DNA from: Roseovarius sp. EL26
GTDB lineage: Bacteria; Pseudomonadota; Alphaproteobacteria; Rhodobacterales; Rhodobacteraceae
Reading direction: 5' to 3'
NCBI RefSeq assembly: GCF_900327775.1
Contig: NZ_OUMZ01000007.1
Coordinates: 1,723,606 to 1,787,605 of the forward strand
DNA length: 64,000 nt
Below, piece by piece: positions 26,690-35,322 of this stretch (position 1 is the stretch's first letter; every line of letters begins with the position of its first letter). Position numbers and translations under genes: made by a program. The notes under the pieces are model-generated. The model was not told where the DNA came from, searched no databases, and saw nothing but the letters and a program-made list of their open reading frames with translations.

Positions 26690-27190
26690 TCAGGACGAGC
26701 CAGCCCGAGGGCCTTCTTGAATGAAGTAAACCGAGGGGTCACCAAACGGATCAAAGTCGCCATAAACCAAAACACGTGGAATGTTGATCCTACCGTTGCT
26801 GGCATATTCAGCACGCCAAGGTCGTTCGAGTGTAATGCAATTGGATTCTTGTCCGACGTAATTCGCAGAAGGTGCCACTTCGTTCATGAAGACGAACCCG
26901 GTATGAATGCGCTCGTTTCCTACCAAATAGCTTGCCACACCAAGAACTTTGTTTTTCACATTCTTAGTTAATATCGATTGTTGCCGACTCTGGGCCCAAG
27001 CACCACACAGCATCGTTAGACCTTGATTGTTGCGCAATTCAGCAACAATCGTCAAACCGCCTCCAGATGTATACTTGCCACCATCAACGACTAAATTGTT
27101 TCCCAAAGTTGACGAGCTGGTTGAAACAACTTGAGCGCATCCAGCAATAAACCCAACGCAAGCGATCGCAGAAAACAGCTTCTCCATCAT
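26690..27190 (-). CDS. Hypothetical lipoprotein
   Basis: Not recognised. The 166-residue product has a type II signal peptide ending in a lipobox (IACVGFIAGC), then a soluble domain without family-level motifs (GGKYTSGGGLTIVAELRNNQ, VYGDFDPFGDPSVYFIQEGP). The base composition is A+T richer than dusA. The double ATG at 27190/27187 follows GAGGGAAAG; a TTG at 27208 is a less likely start. The likely place is the periplasm or outer membrane. Confidence 0.65.
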   Translation of the reverse strand: MMEKLFSAIACVGFIAGCAQVVSTSSSTLGNNLVVDGGKYTSGGGLTIVAELRNNQGLTMLCGAWAQSRQQSILTKNVKNKVLGVASYLVGNERIHTGFVFMNEVAPSANYVGQESNCITLERPWRAEYASNGRINIPRVLVYGDFDPFGDPSVYFIQEGPRAGSS

Positions 27191-27259
27191 GATCTTACTT
27201 TCCCTCAAACGTTCTAAAACACATTAGGCCGATCCAGCCGTTAATCAACTCACGCACAT

Positions 27260-28147
27260 TCAAGATGCATCATTTGTTTGGTCTGATTGCGAAAATACAC
27301 GCGTCTCCTCGAGCATCTCTGGATACCATCGTTGCAGCGTCGGAAGAAACTCTTTGCGAATGCGCCCAACTTGCTCTGGTGTCAGGTCTTCTTTCCACAC
27401 TCCAGATTGGCCTTTGGCGAAAAACTTCTGCATTCCGTCAGGCTTTTCCGTAAAGCCAAGCGTTTCTTCTTGTTTTTTTAGAGCTTCAAAGCTTGTTGCT
27501 TTTAGCGCCTTTGCCAACTTCGGATTATCAATCGGCAACTTGAGAAACTTTTGAAGCAGCTTACGCATCACTTTGGCAGGGTTTTGCAGCATATCTTCGT
27601 AGCGAACGACATGAAGCGGTAGACCGTCTGCAATATTCCATGTTTTGACATGGTTGTCCCAACGCCCCAGATACTCATATATCCCCTCTGGAGTCCCCAT
27701 CACCATATCAGGATTGGTCATCCGATCGATGGCAGTATCAATGTCACAAGATTGGTGACGTGCAAAAGACGGCGCAAGATCAAAGGGATTGCGCATTATA
27801 TAAATCGCAGCAGCCGTCACCTCTGGCGGAATGATATCAACACCATACAACTTCACCGGAGCACAGTGTGTTTTCACGAAATGGTGGTTGGGCTTTGACG
27901 CTGCTATTAGCCTTAACGCCGCTGGACGCACCTTCACCCAATCTTCCGCTTTATTCGTTCGATAGGGTCTTCCAAGCGCGGCATCATAAAAATCCTTCCG
28001 CACATCACCTGTTGTAAACTGCCTTAAGTTATTGATATCAGGCGCCGTTCCAGTCGGCATCATGTAATGTGCAAGCAAGGTGCGCATCCATGTATTTCCT
28101 GATTTTGGAAAGGAAGCGAGCCAAATGATCCGACGTAAATTACTCAT
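27260..28147 (-). CDS. Sulfotransferase (second of a tandem pair)
   Basis: A cytosolic-type PAPS-dependent sulfotransferase of 295 residues. The 5'-phosphosulfate loop is SFPKSGNTW at 12-20, the 3'-phosphate motif IMRNPFDLAPSFARH is in mid-protein, and the GQSGVWKEDL region matches the family's GxxGxWK motif. The acceptor, probably a cell-surface glycan or small hydroxyl/amine compound, is unknown. The start overlaps the upstream paralogue by four bases (ATGA). Both genes are A+T richer than flanking genes, pointing to joint acquisition and duplication. Confidence 0.88.
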   Translation of the reverse strand: MSNLRRIIWLASFPKSGNTWMRTLLAHYMMPTGTAPDINNLRQFTTGDVRKDFYDAALGRPYRTNKAEDWVKVRPAALRLIAASKPNHHFVKTHCAPVKLYGVDIIPPEVTAAAIYIMRNPFDLAPSFARHQSCDIDTAIDRMTNPDMVMGTPEGIYEYLGRWDNHVKTWNIADGLPLHVVRYEDMLQNPAKVMRKLLQKFLKLPIDNPKLAKALKATSFEALKKQEETLGFTEKPDGMQKFFAKGQSGVWKEDLTPEQVGRIRKEFLPTLQRWYPEMLEETRVFSQSDQTNDAS

Positions 28148-28974
28148 GAGAGATATCCAAAACGTTTCATAACATTCCCGTGGTCGCGCTTAACCTTCTG
28201 GATCAGCTCTTCGCTCAGGTCATTTTTCCATTGCCCGCTTTGCCCTTTGTTAAAGAACTTTTCGGCGGATTGCGGTTTTTCGACAAAACCAACTTCTTCT
28301 TCCTGTGCGGCAAGTGCCTTAAAGCTCGAGAATTCGACCGCACGACTAAGCCGTTCCGGATCGACAGGCACTCCGATATGCTCAAGCACTTTAGAAAAAT
28401 ACTTTTCCGGATCTTCAAGAAGGTCTTCGTATCTAATTGCCAGCACTGGAAATGGCACGGATTTTGTCCAGCTATTTACGTGATCAGACCAGGTTCCCAA
28501 AAATTGGGCGACAGTCTTATCATCGGGCGCATTGCCATTGTCTTCGCGGCCAATCCGCATCACGGCATCGTCAACAGTCGAAGAATAATGCCGGGCATAG
28601 GACAGGACCATATCTAGCGGATTACGTAGAATATAAATTGCTGATTTTGTATACTTTTCAGGAACAAGGGGAACGCCGCGTGCGACCATACGGATATTGT
28701 GAGTTTTTACAAAGTTAACATCCGCATTATTACCAACAATGCCGCGCATCACTTTATCGCGTAACGCTAATGTTAATTCGACATTGCTTGTGTCAACCTT
28801 GCGGCCCGCCACCATATGATATGTCTTCGCGATCGAGTCGCCCATGCCGATACGATGGACCTCGTTGATCGGGACGGGTTCCTTTGCATTCATCAGATAG
28901 TTGGCAAGAAAAATGCGCGTCCATGTATTCCCAGACTTGGGATAGGACGCCAGCCAGACGATGCTTTTTTTCAT
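28144..28974 (-). CDS. Sulfotransferase (first of a tandem pair)
   Basis: The 276-residue paralogue of the next gene: ASYPKSGNTWTRIFLANYLM (9-28), AIYILRNPLDMVLSYARHYS, and KGQSGQWKNDLSEELIQKV near the end. Same PAPS-binding logic. The two proteins share clear colinear similarity (KxxSFxALxxQEExxGFxEKP in both), so they arose by tandem duplication. The intergenic terminator at 29021-29053 separates them from the porin upstream, so they need their own promoter in the short gap 28975-29020. Confidence 0.88.
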   Translation of the reverse strand: MKKSIVWLASYPKSGNTWTRIFLANYLMNAKEPVPINEVHRIGMGDSIAKTYHMVAGRKVDTSNVELTLALRDKVMRGIVGNNADVNFVKTHNIRMVARGVPLVPEKYTKSAIYILRNPLDMVLSYARHYSSTVDDAVMRIGREDNGNAPDDKTVAQFLGTWSDHVNSWTKSVPFPVLAIRYEDLLEDPEKYFSKVLEHIGVPVDPERLSRAVEFSSFKALAAQEEEVGFVEKPQSAEKFFNKGQSGQWKNDLSEELIQKVKRDHGNVMKRFGYLS

Positions 28975-29021
28975 TGTTTTTTATACCCGATAGTTTCGAA
29001 CGCTATATAACTCTGTGGCAC

Positions 29022-29053
29022 AAAAAAAACGAGGGGGCAAAATGCCCCCTCGT
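29022..29053 (-). terminator. Intrinsic terminator of the porin gene
   Basis: ACGAGGGGGCA (29029-29039), loop AAA, TGCCCCCTCGT (29043-29053): a perfect 11-bp stem followed on the minus strand by eight Ts (As at 29022-29029). It is the strongest terminator in the window, as expected for a highly expressed outer-membrane protein. Confidence 0.95.
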
Positions 29054-29072
29054 TCAATTTATTGTCCGAAGC

Positions 29073-30281
29073 TTAGAAGCTCAGGTTGATCGCTGTACCG
29101 ATGATGTTACCATCAACGTCATTAGCGGAGCTACCTTTGTCTTCGCCTGAGGCGTAAACGTAGTAGATGTCCCAATCAACACCTGGTCCCAAGTCGCGGC
29201 TTGCGCCAAGACGGTATGCTTCATACTCTTCGTCTGCACCACCGGTACCCGAGCTCTTGTACTCACCTTGGTAAGTCAGAAGTTCGAATGCCCATGGGCC
29301 AGCCGCGTCATATGTACCACCGAAGCTCCAACCGGTTGAGCTTGTGTTGCCAGCGTCATTGTTGTTGTTTTCAGCATAGCTACCACCAACGGTTACTGCG
29401 CCGAAGCCAAGCTGAGCACCGATACCCCAAGTTGTGATATCACCGCTTGTTGTTGTGCTTGTCGCCGCAGGAACAACTGTTCCAACGGTTGCAGATGTTG
29501 GATCTGTGTCGAAGAACGCAGCAGTTGTAGATGTGCCACCTTTAACGCTACCTGTACCCCAACGTGCGCCCAGTGATACGTCAACTGTGCCGAAAGTCTG
29601 GTTGTAGCTCATGCCCAGGTCGAAGATATCTTCGACGTCACCAATACGGGTGTTGTTTACAGCACCGTTGGCATCGAAGCCTTGAGTTGCGTTACCACGG
29701 TTGTTGCGTGCATACGAAACGCCAGCTTGGAAACCATTGAAGCTAGGTGTGAAGTAAGTCAGACGTGGAACGTCGTTGTTACCACCAACTTCGGTGTAGG
29801 AAGATACGCCAGCATCACGGAATGAGAATGGCAGTACGCTCGACAGCGGGATAAAGGCTGAGATCGAAGGCGAGTTGATGTACATGGAAGTTACACCAGG
29901 TGCGCCGACCATGGATTTGTAACCGGCTGAGTTCTCAGAACCGATGATCAGCTGACCGAAGCTGTCGCCACTGATGGTCATGTACGATTCGTCGATGCCG
30001 TCAGAACCGCCGCCACCGTTTTGCGCTTCCATCTGAACGTTGACACCGAATGTCAAACCGTTGTCCAGAGTAACACTTGGCGAGAAGATGATTTCGCCGG
30101 TGTTCAGGAAACCGATGCCGTCATAGTCGGTACCGCTTGCGCCGTTACCGCTTACGTCAACGATTGCGATGTGCGAGCTGAAGTATCCACCCCAGTCCAG
30201 ATCCCAGTCTTGGGCTGAAGCTGGTGCTGCTGCGACTACGCCAAGTGCGATCGCGCTAGTGCTCAAGAGATGCTTTTTCAA
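29073..30281 (-). CDS. Outer-membrane porin
   Basis: The likely general porin of 402 residues. The start is TTG at 30281: AGGAGGG lies 7 bases upstream and the following residues form a signal peptide (KKHLLSTSAIALGVVAAAPASA, cleaved before QDWD). No ATG gives a sensible signal peptide. The mature part is glycine/serine/asparagine-rich with alternating beta-strand patterns (DNGLTFGVNVQME, GFQAGVSYARNN, WGIGAQLGFGAVTVGGSYAE) and ends with ...AINLSF, a C-terminal aromatic signature for BAM insertion. Codon use is strongly biased, fitting high expression. TTG start is unusual among its neighbours. Confidence 0.9.
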   Translation of the reverse strand: MKKHLLSTSAIALGVVAAAPASAQDWDLDWGGYFSSHIAIVDVSGNGASGTDYDGIGFLNTGEIIFSPSVTLDNGLTFGVNVQMEAQNGGGGSDGIDESYMTISGDSFGQLIIGSENSAGYKSMVGAPGVTSMYINSPSISAFIPLSSVLPFSFRDAGVSSYTEVGGNNDVPRLTYFTPSFNGFQAGVSYARNNRGNATQGFDANGAVNNTRIGDVEDIFDLGMSYNQTFGTVDVSLGARWGTGSVKGGTSTTAAFFDTDPTSATVGTVVPAATSTTTSGDITTWGIGAQLGFGAVTVGGSYAENNNNDAGNTSSTGWSFGGTYDAAGPWAFELLTYQGEYKSSGTGGADEEYEAYRLGASRDLGPGVDWDIYYVYASGEDKGSSANDVDGNIIGTAINLSF

Positions 30282-30614
30282 AGGGTGTCCCTCCTCGTAT
30301 AAGCAGGAAAGTTTCATTTCTGCCGCCCCGGAGTGGACACGGCTTGAATGATGAAATGGAGCAAACACCCCCCAACTGTCAACGAAACCGCAAACCTTTG
30401 CTTCAATGTTGCGTTTGTTGTGGCACTTAGAACACACACATTTTTCTGACAGCGCGCTAAAAGGCATAATTACAAGGCTGCAACGTGGTTTTGCGCAAAA
30501 AATTCAAATTCACCAATAACTACACCCTTGTATCTCAGGGTCGGCAAACAAAGGTTATAGGCCTTTTTCAAACGACCGGACCGGGGAATCAAACGCGCAC
30601 GCAACTTGCACACC
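30282..30614 (-). promoter_or_regulatory. Leader and candidate promoter of the porin gene
   Basis: The 333 bp between the porin start and the BKACE stop contain no convincing gene. On the minus strand a consensus TTGACA (complement of 30377-30382) stands 17 bases before a weak -10 (CCATTT), giving a leader of roughly 70 bases ending in the AGGAGGG site. The -10 match is poor, so the promoter assignment is tentative. Confidence 0.35.
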
Positions 30615-31448
30615 TTATGGCAATGCCACGAGCCCCAATATTTCCCGCGCCTGATGGTGAGTCGCAACCGGGCGCCCGTATTTTTGGCAAATATCAACAG
30701 CACGTTTTACCAATACGGCATTAGACCGGGCCAATGCCCCCTTGTCCCATCTGATATTGTCTTCAAGGCCGGTGCGCGTGTGCCCACCTGCTGCAATGGC
30801 CCATTCATTGACCACAACCTGGTTGGGACCAATGCCTGCGGCGCACCATTCTGCATCTGGGGCGCGCATTTTCATTGTTTCCACGTAGAAATCAAACACA
30901 TCCTTATCGGCTGGCATTGCATTGCGTACCCCCATGACAAACTGAACATAAAGCTTGCCATAAAGCAGGCCCTCCTGATGCATCCGAATCGCATGAAGGA
31001 TATGGCTCATGTCAAAGGCCTCGATCTCCGGCACCACCTGATATGTGCGCATTTCACTGGCCAGCCAAGAAATCAATTCTGGTGGGTTTTCATAGACCCG
31101 CGTTGGAAAATTATTCGACCCCACCGACAAAGACGCCATCTCGGGGCGAAGTGGCAACATGGCCCCGCGCTCATTTCCGGCACCAGAACGACCACCGGTT
31201 GAGAACTGTATGATCATACCGGGGCAGTGTTTTTGCAGCCCTTCTTTCAGTCGGGCAAAACGATCAGGGTCCGAGCAAGGTGTGCCGTCATCCAAACGTA
31301 CGTGGCAATGCGCGATCGATGCCCCCGCTTCAAACGCTTCCTGTGTGGATTCAATTTGCTCAGACACCGTAATGGGCACAGCGGGATTGTCTGCTTTGGT
31401 GGGAACAGAGCCGGTGATCGCCACGCAGATGATACAAGGTTTGCTCAT
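30615..31448 (-). CDS. BKACE (DUF849) beta-keto acid cleavage enzyme
   Basis: The 277-residue zinc enzyme is of the family that cleaves a beta-keto acid with acetyl-CoA, giving acetoacetate and a new acyl-CoA. Zinc ligands His47 and His49 stand in ASIAHCHVR, and FSTGGRSGAGNERGAM and GSNNFPTRVYENPPE are conserved substrate-loop regions. The start at 31448 has GGAGGG 6 bases upstream. Family members act on 3-keto-5-aminohexanoate, dehydrocarnitine and others; the substrate here is unknown. It is the last gene of the leftward operon headed by the RpiR/Rieske genes, 34 bp after the CMD-like gene. Confidence 0.88.
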   Translation of the reverse strand: MSKPCIICVAITGSVPTKADNPAVPITVSEQIESTQEAFEAGASIAHCHVRLDDGTPCSDPDRFARLKEGLQKHCPGMIIQFSTGGRSGAGNERGAMLPLRPEMASLSVGSNNFPTRVYENPPELISWLASEMRTYQVVPEIEAFDMSHILHAIRMHQEGLLYGKLYVQFVMGVRNAMPADKDVFDFYVETMKMRAPDAEWCAAGIGPNQVVVNEWAIAAGGHTRTGLEDNIRWDKGALARSNAVLVKRAVDICQKYGRPVATHHQAREILGLVALP

Positions 31449-31482
31449 TTCAATTCCCTCCAAAGCAGATATTTAGGTCAAA

Positions 31483-31869
31483 TTACTCTTCGAAAGTAAT
31501 CCCACGCTCTTCGAACACCTTTTTCGCAGCGCGAAAGCATTCCAACCCCTGCGGAACACCACAGTAAATAGCGACGACATGAATAATCGAACGGATTTCT
31601 TCTTTGGAGACGCCATTGTTCAATGCGCCACGGCAGTGGATTTCCCATTCATGCATTTTGCCCAAACCACCCAACATCGACAGGTTCATCATACTACGGG
31701 TTTTGGGGTCAATCGTATCGTCACCCCAGCCAAAGCCCCAGCACCAGGCTGTCATGGCCTCTTGGAAAGAACGGGTAAATCCATCGGCTGCTGCGAGGTT
31801 CTTTTCAACATACTCCGCACCAAGCGTCGCCTTTCGTTGTTCTAGCCCTGTCTCGAACATATTATCCAT
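31483..31869 (-). CDS. Carboxymuconolactone decarboxylase-like protein
   Basis: The 128-residue AhpD/CMD-fold protein. WEIHCRGALNNGVSKEEI and RSIIHVVAIYCGVPQGLE match the helical CMD core; the Cys in EIHCRGAL stands at the usual active-site helix. True CMD acts in protocatechuate breakdown, but no other pca gene is here, so a peroxidatic or isomerase role on the cluster's own intermediate is equally possible. The start at 31869 has AAGGAGACAGCG before it and overlaps the FrhB-like gene by 8 bases. Confidence 0.8.
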   Translation of the reverse strand: MDNMFETGLEQRKATLGAEYVEKNLAAADGFTRSFQEAMTAWCWGFGWGDDTIDPKTRSMMNLSMLGGLGKMHEWEIHCRGALNNGVSKEEIRSIIHVVAIYCGVPQGLECFRAAKKVFEERGITFEE

Positions 31870-33106
31870 CGCTGTCTCCTTGCGCGTTTTTTGGCATTTC
31901 TTCTTTAAATCGTCTGGCCTTTGCGCGTTCAAAGGCACCGTGTTCATCGGTTTCATCCTTTGCATCCAGCTCAGACAATCGCAACCCATCGTGGTGATAG
32001 ACCGGCTGTCCAGCTTTTGAGAGTCCTCGGAGCCGCGCGGCCACAGCATGCTTTTTAGCGACCTGATGTGGCTGAAAGTCGTCCAATTGCCGTGGTGCAT
32101 GATCTTGCCCCAACACCAGATCACCAGTCTCGACGGCAGCTTGAACCAAATCTTGCCCGGTTCTGGACCGGGTGATCACCCCGTTGAACCCAGCGTCTTC
32201 ACCAACTGGGGCACCACCGGGCCAAACATCAAGGGCTGCAACATCCGCCGCCTCACCAATCGCGTCTGGGCAAATTTTGCATCGGCTTTGAATTTTCCAA
32301 CCGGATTCGTCAGCCCAGAACTCCTGATAAGTCTTTTCAAACGCGCGGCCATCGTGCGTCTCAACCCGTGTCGGCCCCGGATTGCCGTATCCGCGATACC
32401 TGAACAGGCTTAGGTCCGCTTCTTCAATTCCGAATTCTTCCAGTAAATCTTCCGACTTTCCCAACTCTGAAGCCCCACCACACACCATCACCAACACAGC
32501 GACAAGCAGCACATCTAGGCGCGGGTCAGACTTGGCACGCTGTCGCACGGCTCCTGCATCGCAAGGCTTGGCAATGATCGCAAAAGGTTGACCTCGTTCT
32601 AAAGCATATTCCAATCCTGCAAGCGTATTCGACGGACCATACCGCGACCCGGCTCTTTGCAGTACTTGTTCTGGGGTCTCGCTGATTTCCCATTTGGTGC
32701 GCATCGGATTTTCATCATTCGCCGCACAGTGAAGAATGAACTCTGCCTTCTTACTCCTCAGCAAGTGTACAGCAAGCCCAGTTAAAACGCCTCCAGTGGC
32801 TGCGCGGAACCGGATATCTTCATCTCCGGCCCATGCTTCCCCCATATGAAAGTATCGCCCCCAAATAGGGTCTTCCTTGTCGCCAGTCGCCGTGGCTATT
32901 GCCACCGCACCGGGGCAAGCAGCCAAAATAGATTGGTCTTTTTGATCTTGTTCCAAGGCTGTTGGCACGGGGCGCAAACGCCCCTGCACCGTCATCATCA
33001 TGGACCATCGGTCAGGCGCGAGTGCCTCGCACAAGCCACAGCCAATACAGAGACCATTTTCAACGACCTCGCGAACCGACTGCGGATGCCCGATTTGATA
33101 GTCCAT
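31862..33106 (-). CDS. FrhB-like iron-sulfur flavoprotein (F420 hydrogenase beta-subunit family)
   Basis: A 414-residue oxidoreductase. N-terminal CIGCGLCEAL gives a ferredoxin-like Cys set, and CKICPDAIGEAADVAALDVWPGG in mid-protein supplies the second conserved Cys motif with PCDAGAVRQRA. This is the organisation of FrhB and its relatives (including divinyl-chlorophyllide reductase and archaeal dehydrogenases). F420 is not expected in this group, so it is more likely a ferredoxin- or flavin-linked reductase. It overlaps the CMD-like gene by 8 bases and lies 8 bp from the aldehyde dehydrogenase, showing tight coupling. Confidence 0.75.
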   Translation of the reverse strand: MDYQIGHPQSVREVVENGLCIGCGLCEALAPDRWSMMMTVQGRLRPVPTALEQDQKDQSILAACPGAVAIATATGDKEDPIWGRYFHMGEAWAGDEDIRFRAATGGVLTGLAVHLLRSKKAEFILHCAANDENPMRTKWEISETPEQVLQRAGSRYGPSNTLAGLEYALERGQPFAIIAKPCDAGAVRQRAKSDPRLDVLLVAVLVMVCGGASELGKSEDLLEEFGIEEADLSLFRYRGYGNPGPTRVETHDGRAFEKTYQEFWADESGWKIQSRCKICPDAIGEAADVAALDVWPGGAPVGEDAGFNGVITRSRTGQDLVQAAVETGDLVLGQDHAPRQLDDFQPHQVAKKHAVAARLRGLSKAGQPVYHHDGLRLSELDAKDETDEHGAFERAKARRFKEEMPKNAQGDSDG

Positions 33107-33114
33107 TCAGTTCC

Positions 33115-34566
33115 TTACCCTAACTTGATCGCCACATTCTTGGTCTGGACATAGTTCCAAAGCGCCTCGCGACCCTTTTCGCGACCATAGCCAGATTTTC
33201 CGATACCTCCAAAGGGCGTCTCAATTCCACCGGCGAACCATTCATTCACAAACACCTGCCCAGCGCGCACTTGACGTGCGGCACGGGTCGCGCGGTCCAG
33301 ATCACGGGTGAAGACACCGCCCACCAATCCATATTGCGTTCCATTGGCAATCTCGACGGCCTCGGCATCATCGCGAAACTTAAGCACAGACAGAACCGGA
33401 CCGAATACTTCTTCCTGTGCGATTGTCATATCCGGGGAGACATTGGCCAAAACGGTAGATTCCAAGAACGCACCGGGGATGTTCATCTTGCGGCCACCTG
33501 CGGCCACTACGGCCCCGGCGGCCTGAGCATCGCCAACCATGCCTGCCGCCCGGTCGCGCTGTGCCTCAGACACCATAGATCCCATAGTGGCACCCGCCTC
33601 TACACGCTCGATCCCCGGCCCAACCGACAGTGAACGCGCAACCTTAACGGCCCGCTCCACCAGCTCATCATGACGCGACTCGTGCACGATCACCCGGCTC
33701 ATCGCCGAACAGACCTGACCGGCGTTAAAATAGATGCCCCAGCGGATATCATTTTCAAACGCATCCAAGTCCGCATCATCATGTACAATCGCTGCCGACT
33801 TGCCGCCCAGCTCCAGCACGCAGGGCACAACGTTTTGCGCCGCCGCTGTGGCGATTGCCACGCCTGTTGCAACAGATCCGGTAAAGACAATCTGATTGAC
33901 ATCCGGATGCCCGGACAAGGCCGCGCCCGCTTGATGACCCCAACCACACAGAATATTGACCGCACCTTTGGGCAGACCCACCGCCTCGGCCGCATGGGCG
34001 AACCATGCATTGGTCAGCGGGGTCAGCTCGGGTGTTTTAATGACAATAGTGTTGCCAGTAGCCAAAGCCGCCGACAACGACCGCGCGGTCATTTCAACCG
34101 GATAATTCCACGGAATGATCTGCGCCGACACGCCATAAGGGACATTGTCGGTAAAATCGAAATAGCCCGCGCCCAGTGGGATTGAACGCCCCTCGACCGT
34201 AGACGCCTGATTGCCGTAATACTCAAAATAAGCCGCCGCGCCCTTGATCTCAATCTCGGCCTCCCAAAGCGGCTTGCCCTGCTCCAAAGTTAGAACACGC
34301 GAAATCTCGGAAATATTATCCAGCAGATAGCGTCCCATTGCCTGTACCAAACGGCCACGTTCAATCGGACGCATATCAGACAGCGCGCCAGACTGATGCA
34401 CGCGCTTGGCCGCCTGCACGGCGCGGTTGACATCCGCCTCATCCGCCAGCGCCTGCTCCGCCAGCTTTGTGCCGGTACCTGGATTGATCACGTCAACCCG
34501 GCCCGCGCCGCCGTCGGCCCATTCACCATCAATATAATTGCGCCAATAAGATTGGATGTCAGTCAT
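33115..34566 (-). CDS. NAD(P)-dependent aldehyde dehydrogenase
   Basis: The 483-residue ALDH-superfamily enzyme has the general base in LELGGKSAAIV, nucleophilic Cys in NAGQVCSAMSR, and the cofactor motif FTGSVATGVAI. It closely follows the betaine-aldehyde/gamma-aminobutyraldehyde subgroup in layout, but the substrate is not determinable. The start at 34566 (MTDIQSYWRNYIDGEW) is the usual N-terminus; the in-frame ATG at 34611 would overlap the upstream sulfotransferase gene. It sits in the leftward operon between the sulfotransferase and the FrhB-like gene. Confidence 0.92.
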   Translation of the reverse strand: MTDIQSYWRNYIDGEWADGGAGRVDVINPGTGTKLAEQALADEADVNRAVQAAKRVHQSGALSDMRPIERGRLVQAMGRYLLDNISEISRVLTLEQGKPLWEAEIEIKGAAAYFEYYGNQASTVEGRSIPLGAGYFDFTDNVPYGVSAQIIPWNYPVEMTARSLSAALATGNTIVIKTPELTPLTNAWFAHAAEAVGLPKGAVNILCGWGHQAGAALSGHPDVNQIVFTGSVATGVAIATAAAQNVVPCVLELGGKSAAIVHDDADLDAFENDIRWGIYFNAGQVCSAMSRVIVHESRHDELVERAVKVARSLSVGPGIERVEAGATMGSMVSEAQRDRAAGMVGDAQAAGAVVAAGGRKMNIPGAFLESTVLANVSPDMTIAQEEVFGPVLSVLKFRDDAEAVEIANGTQYGLVGGVFTRDLDRATRAARQVRAGQVFVNEWFAGGIETPFGGIGKSGYGREKGREALWNYVQTKNVAIKLG

Positions 34567-34576
34567 AGTCCGTCTT

Positions 34577-35317
34577 TCAAGCTGTAATTCGGTGGGCATA
34601 GAGCCGATCATAATGCGGCTTCATCCGCCGGTGTACTTGCTGTACTCGTGGCGGTGTATCTTCAAGCGCCACATACCTGCGCGTTTGCGGCGTCAACCCG
34701 GTGGACTGCGCTAGATTGGCATGAAACGATCCACCATCCCACCAGCTGTGCTCGGACGGGTTACCGCCCGGTTCCCAGGTCAGCGCCTCTGGAATAAAGG
34801 GAATACCCACTGCCTCACAAAAAGCCTGCGTCACGTCATGTGGGTTTTCCAACAGATCATCACTGTCGATCACCGGCGGCGGCGAGCCATTCAAGGCCCA
34901 GAGCAAATCGAACAAGGCGCGCTGCTCAGGAAATCCCACCTCACCCTCATGAAAGTCGGGCCATTTGTTGTGCATAGACGTAATTGTTTTCGCCGGATCG
35001 CGGATCAAAAACGCATGGGTAAAGTTCGACAAAAACTCAGCGTCCCACATGTGGTTGATATAATGCGGGAAATCCTTGGTAAACACAGGGCCTTTTTCTG
35101 CGCGTGCTTTTATATCCGCCCAGACACTTTCAAGTGTCAGGCCAGGTGTTTTCACATCGCCCTCTTTATACCTTTGCCACAGCGGGTTCTCGCCCTGATA
35201 CCAAGCCTCTCCAAAGGGCTCATGTAGACAATCCAGATCACCACGCTGTCGCATCATCCATTCAAAGGCTGTCGAGGTGGACCGGGGCACAGCCCACAAA
35301 GCAACAATCTTATGCAT
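34577..35317 (-). CDS. Sulfotransferase-like protein (short P-loop type)
   Basis: A 246-residue paralogue of the protein at 5806-6561: VALWAVPRSTSTAFEWMMRQ at the start and THAFLIRDPAKTITSMH in mid-protein, and the same overall size. In a catabolic operon its role is puzzling; it may sulfate a substrate or product, or may act on another phospho-compound, since this short group is poorly characterised. Flanking gaps are 10 bp and 5 bp, so it belongs to the leftward operon. Confidence 0.78.
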   Translation of the reverse strand: MHKIVALWAVPRSTSTAFEWMMRQRGDLDCLHEPFGEAWYQGENPLWQRYKEGDVKTPGLTLESVWADIKARAEKGPVFTKDFPHYINHMWDAEFLSNFTHAFLIRDPAKTITSMHNKWPDFHEGEVGFPEQRALFDLLWALNGSPPPVIDSDDLLENPHDVTQAFCEAVGIPFIPEALTWEPGGNPSEHSWWDGGSFHANLAQSTGLTPQTRRYVALEDTPPRVQQVHRRMKPHYDRLYAHRITA

Positions 35318-35322
35318 AACGT

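Noticed and set aside
31862..33106. Chlorophyll biosynthesis gene (divinyl reductase) for the FrhB-like protein
   Set aside because: No photosynthesis genes in the window, and the gene is overlapped by a CMD-like catabolic gene.
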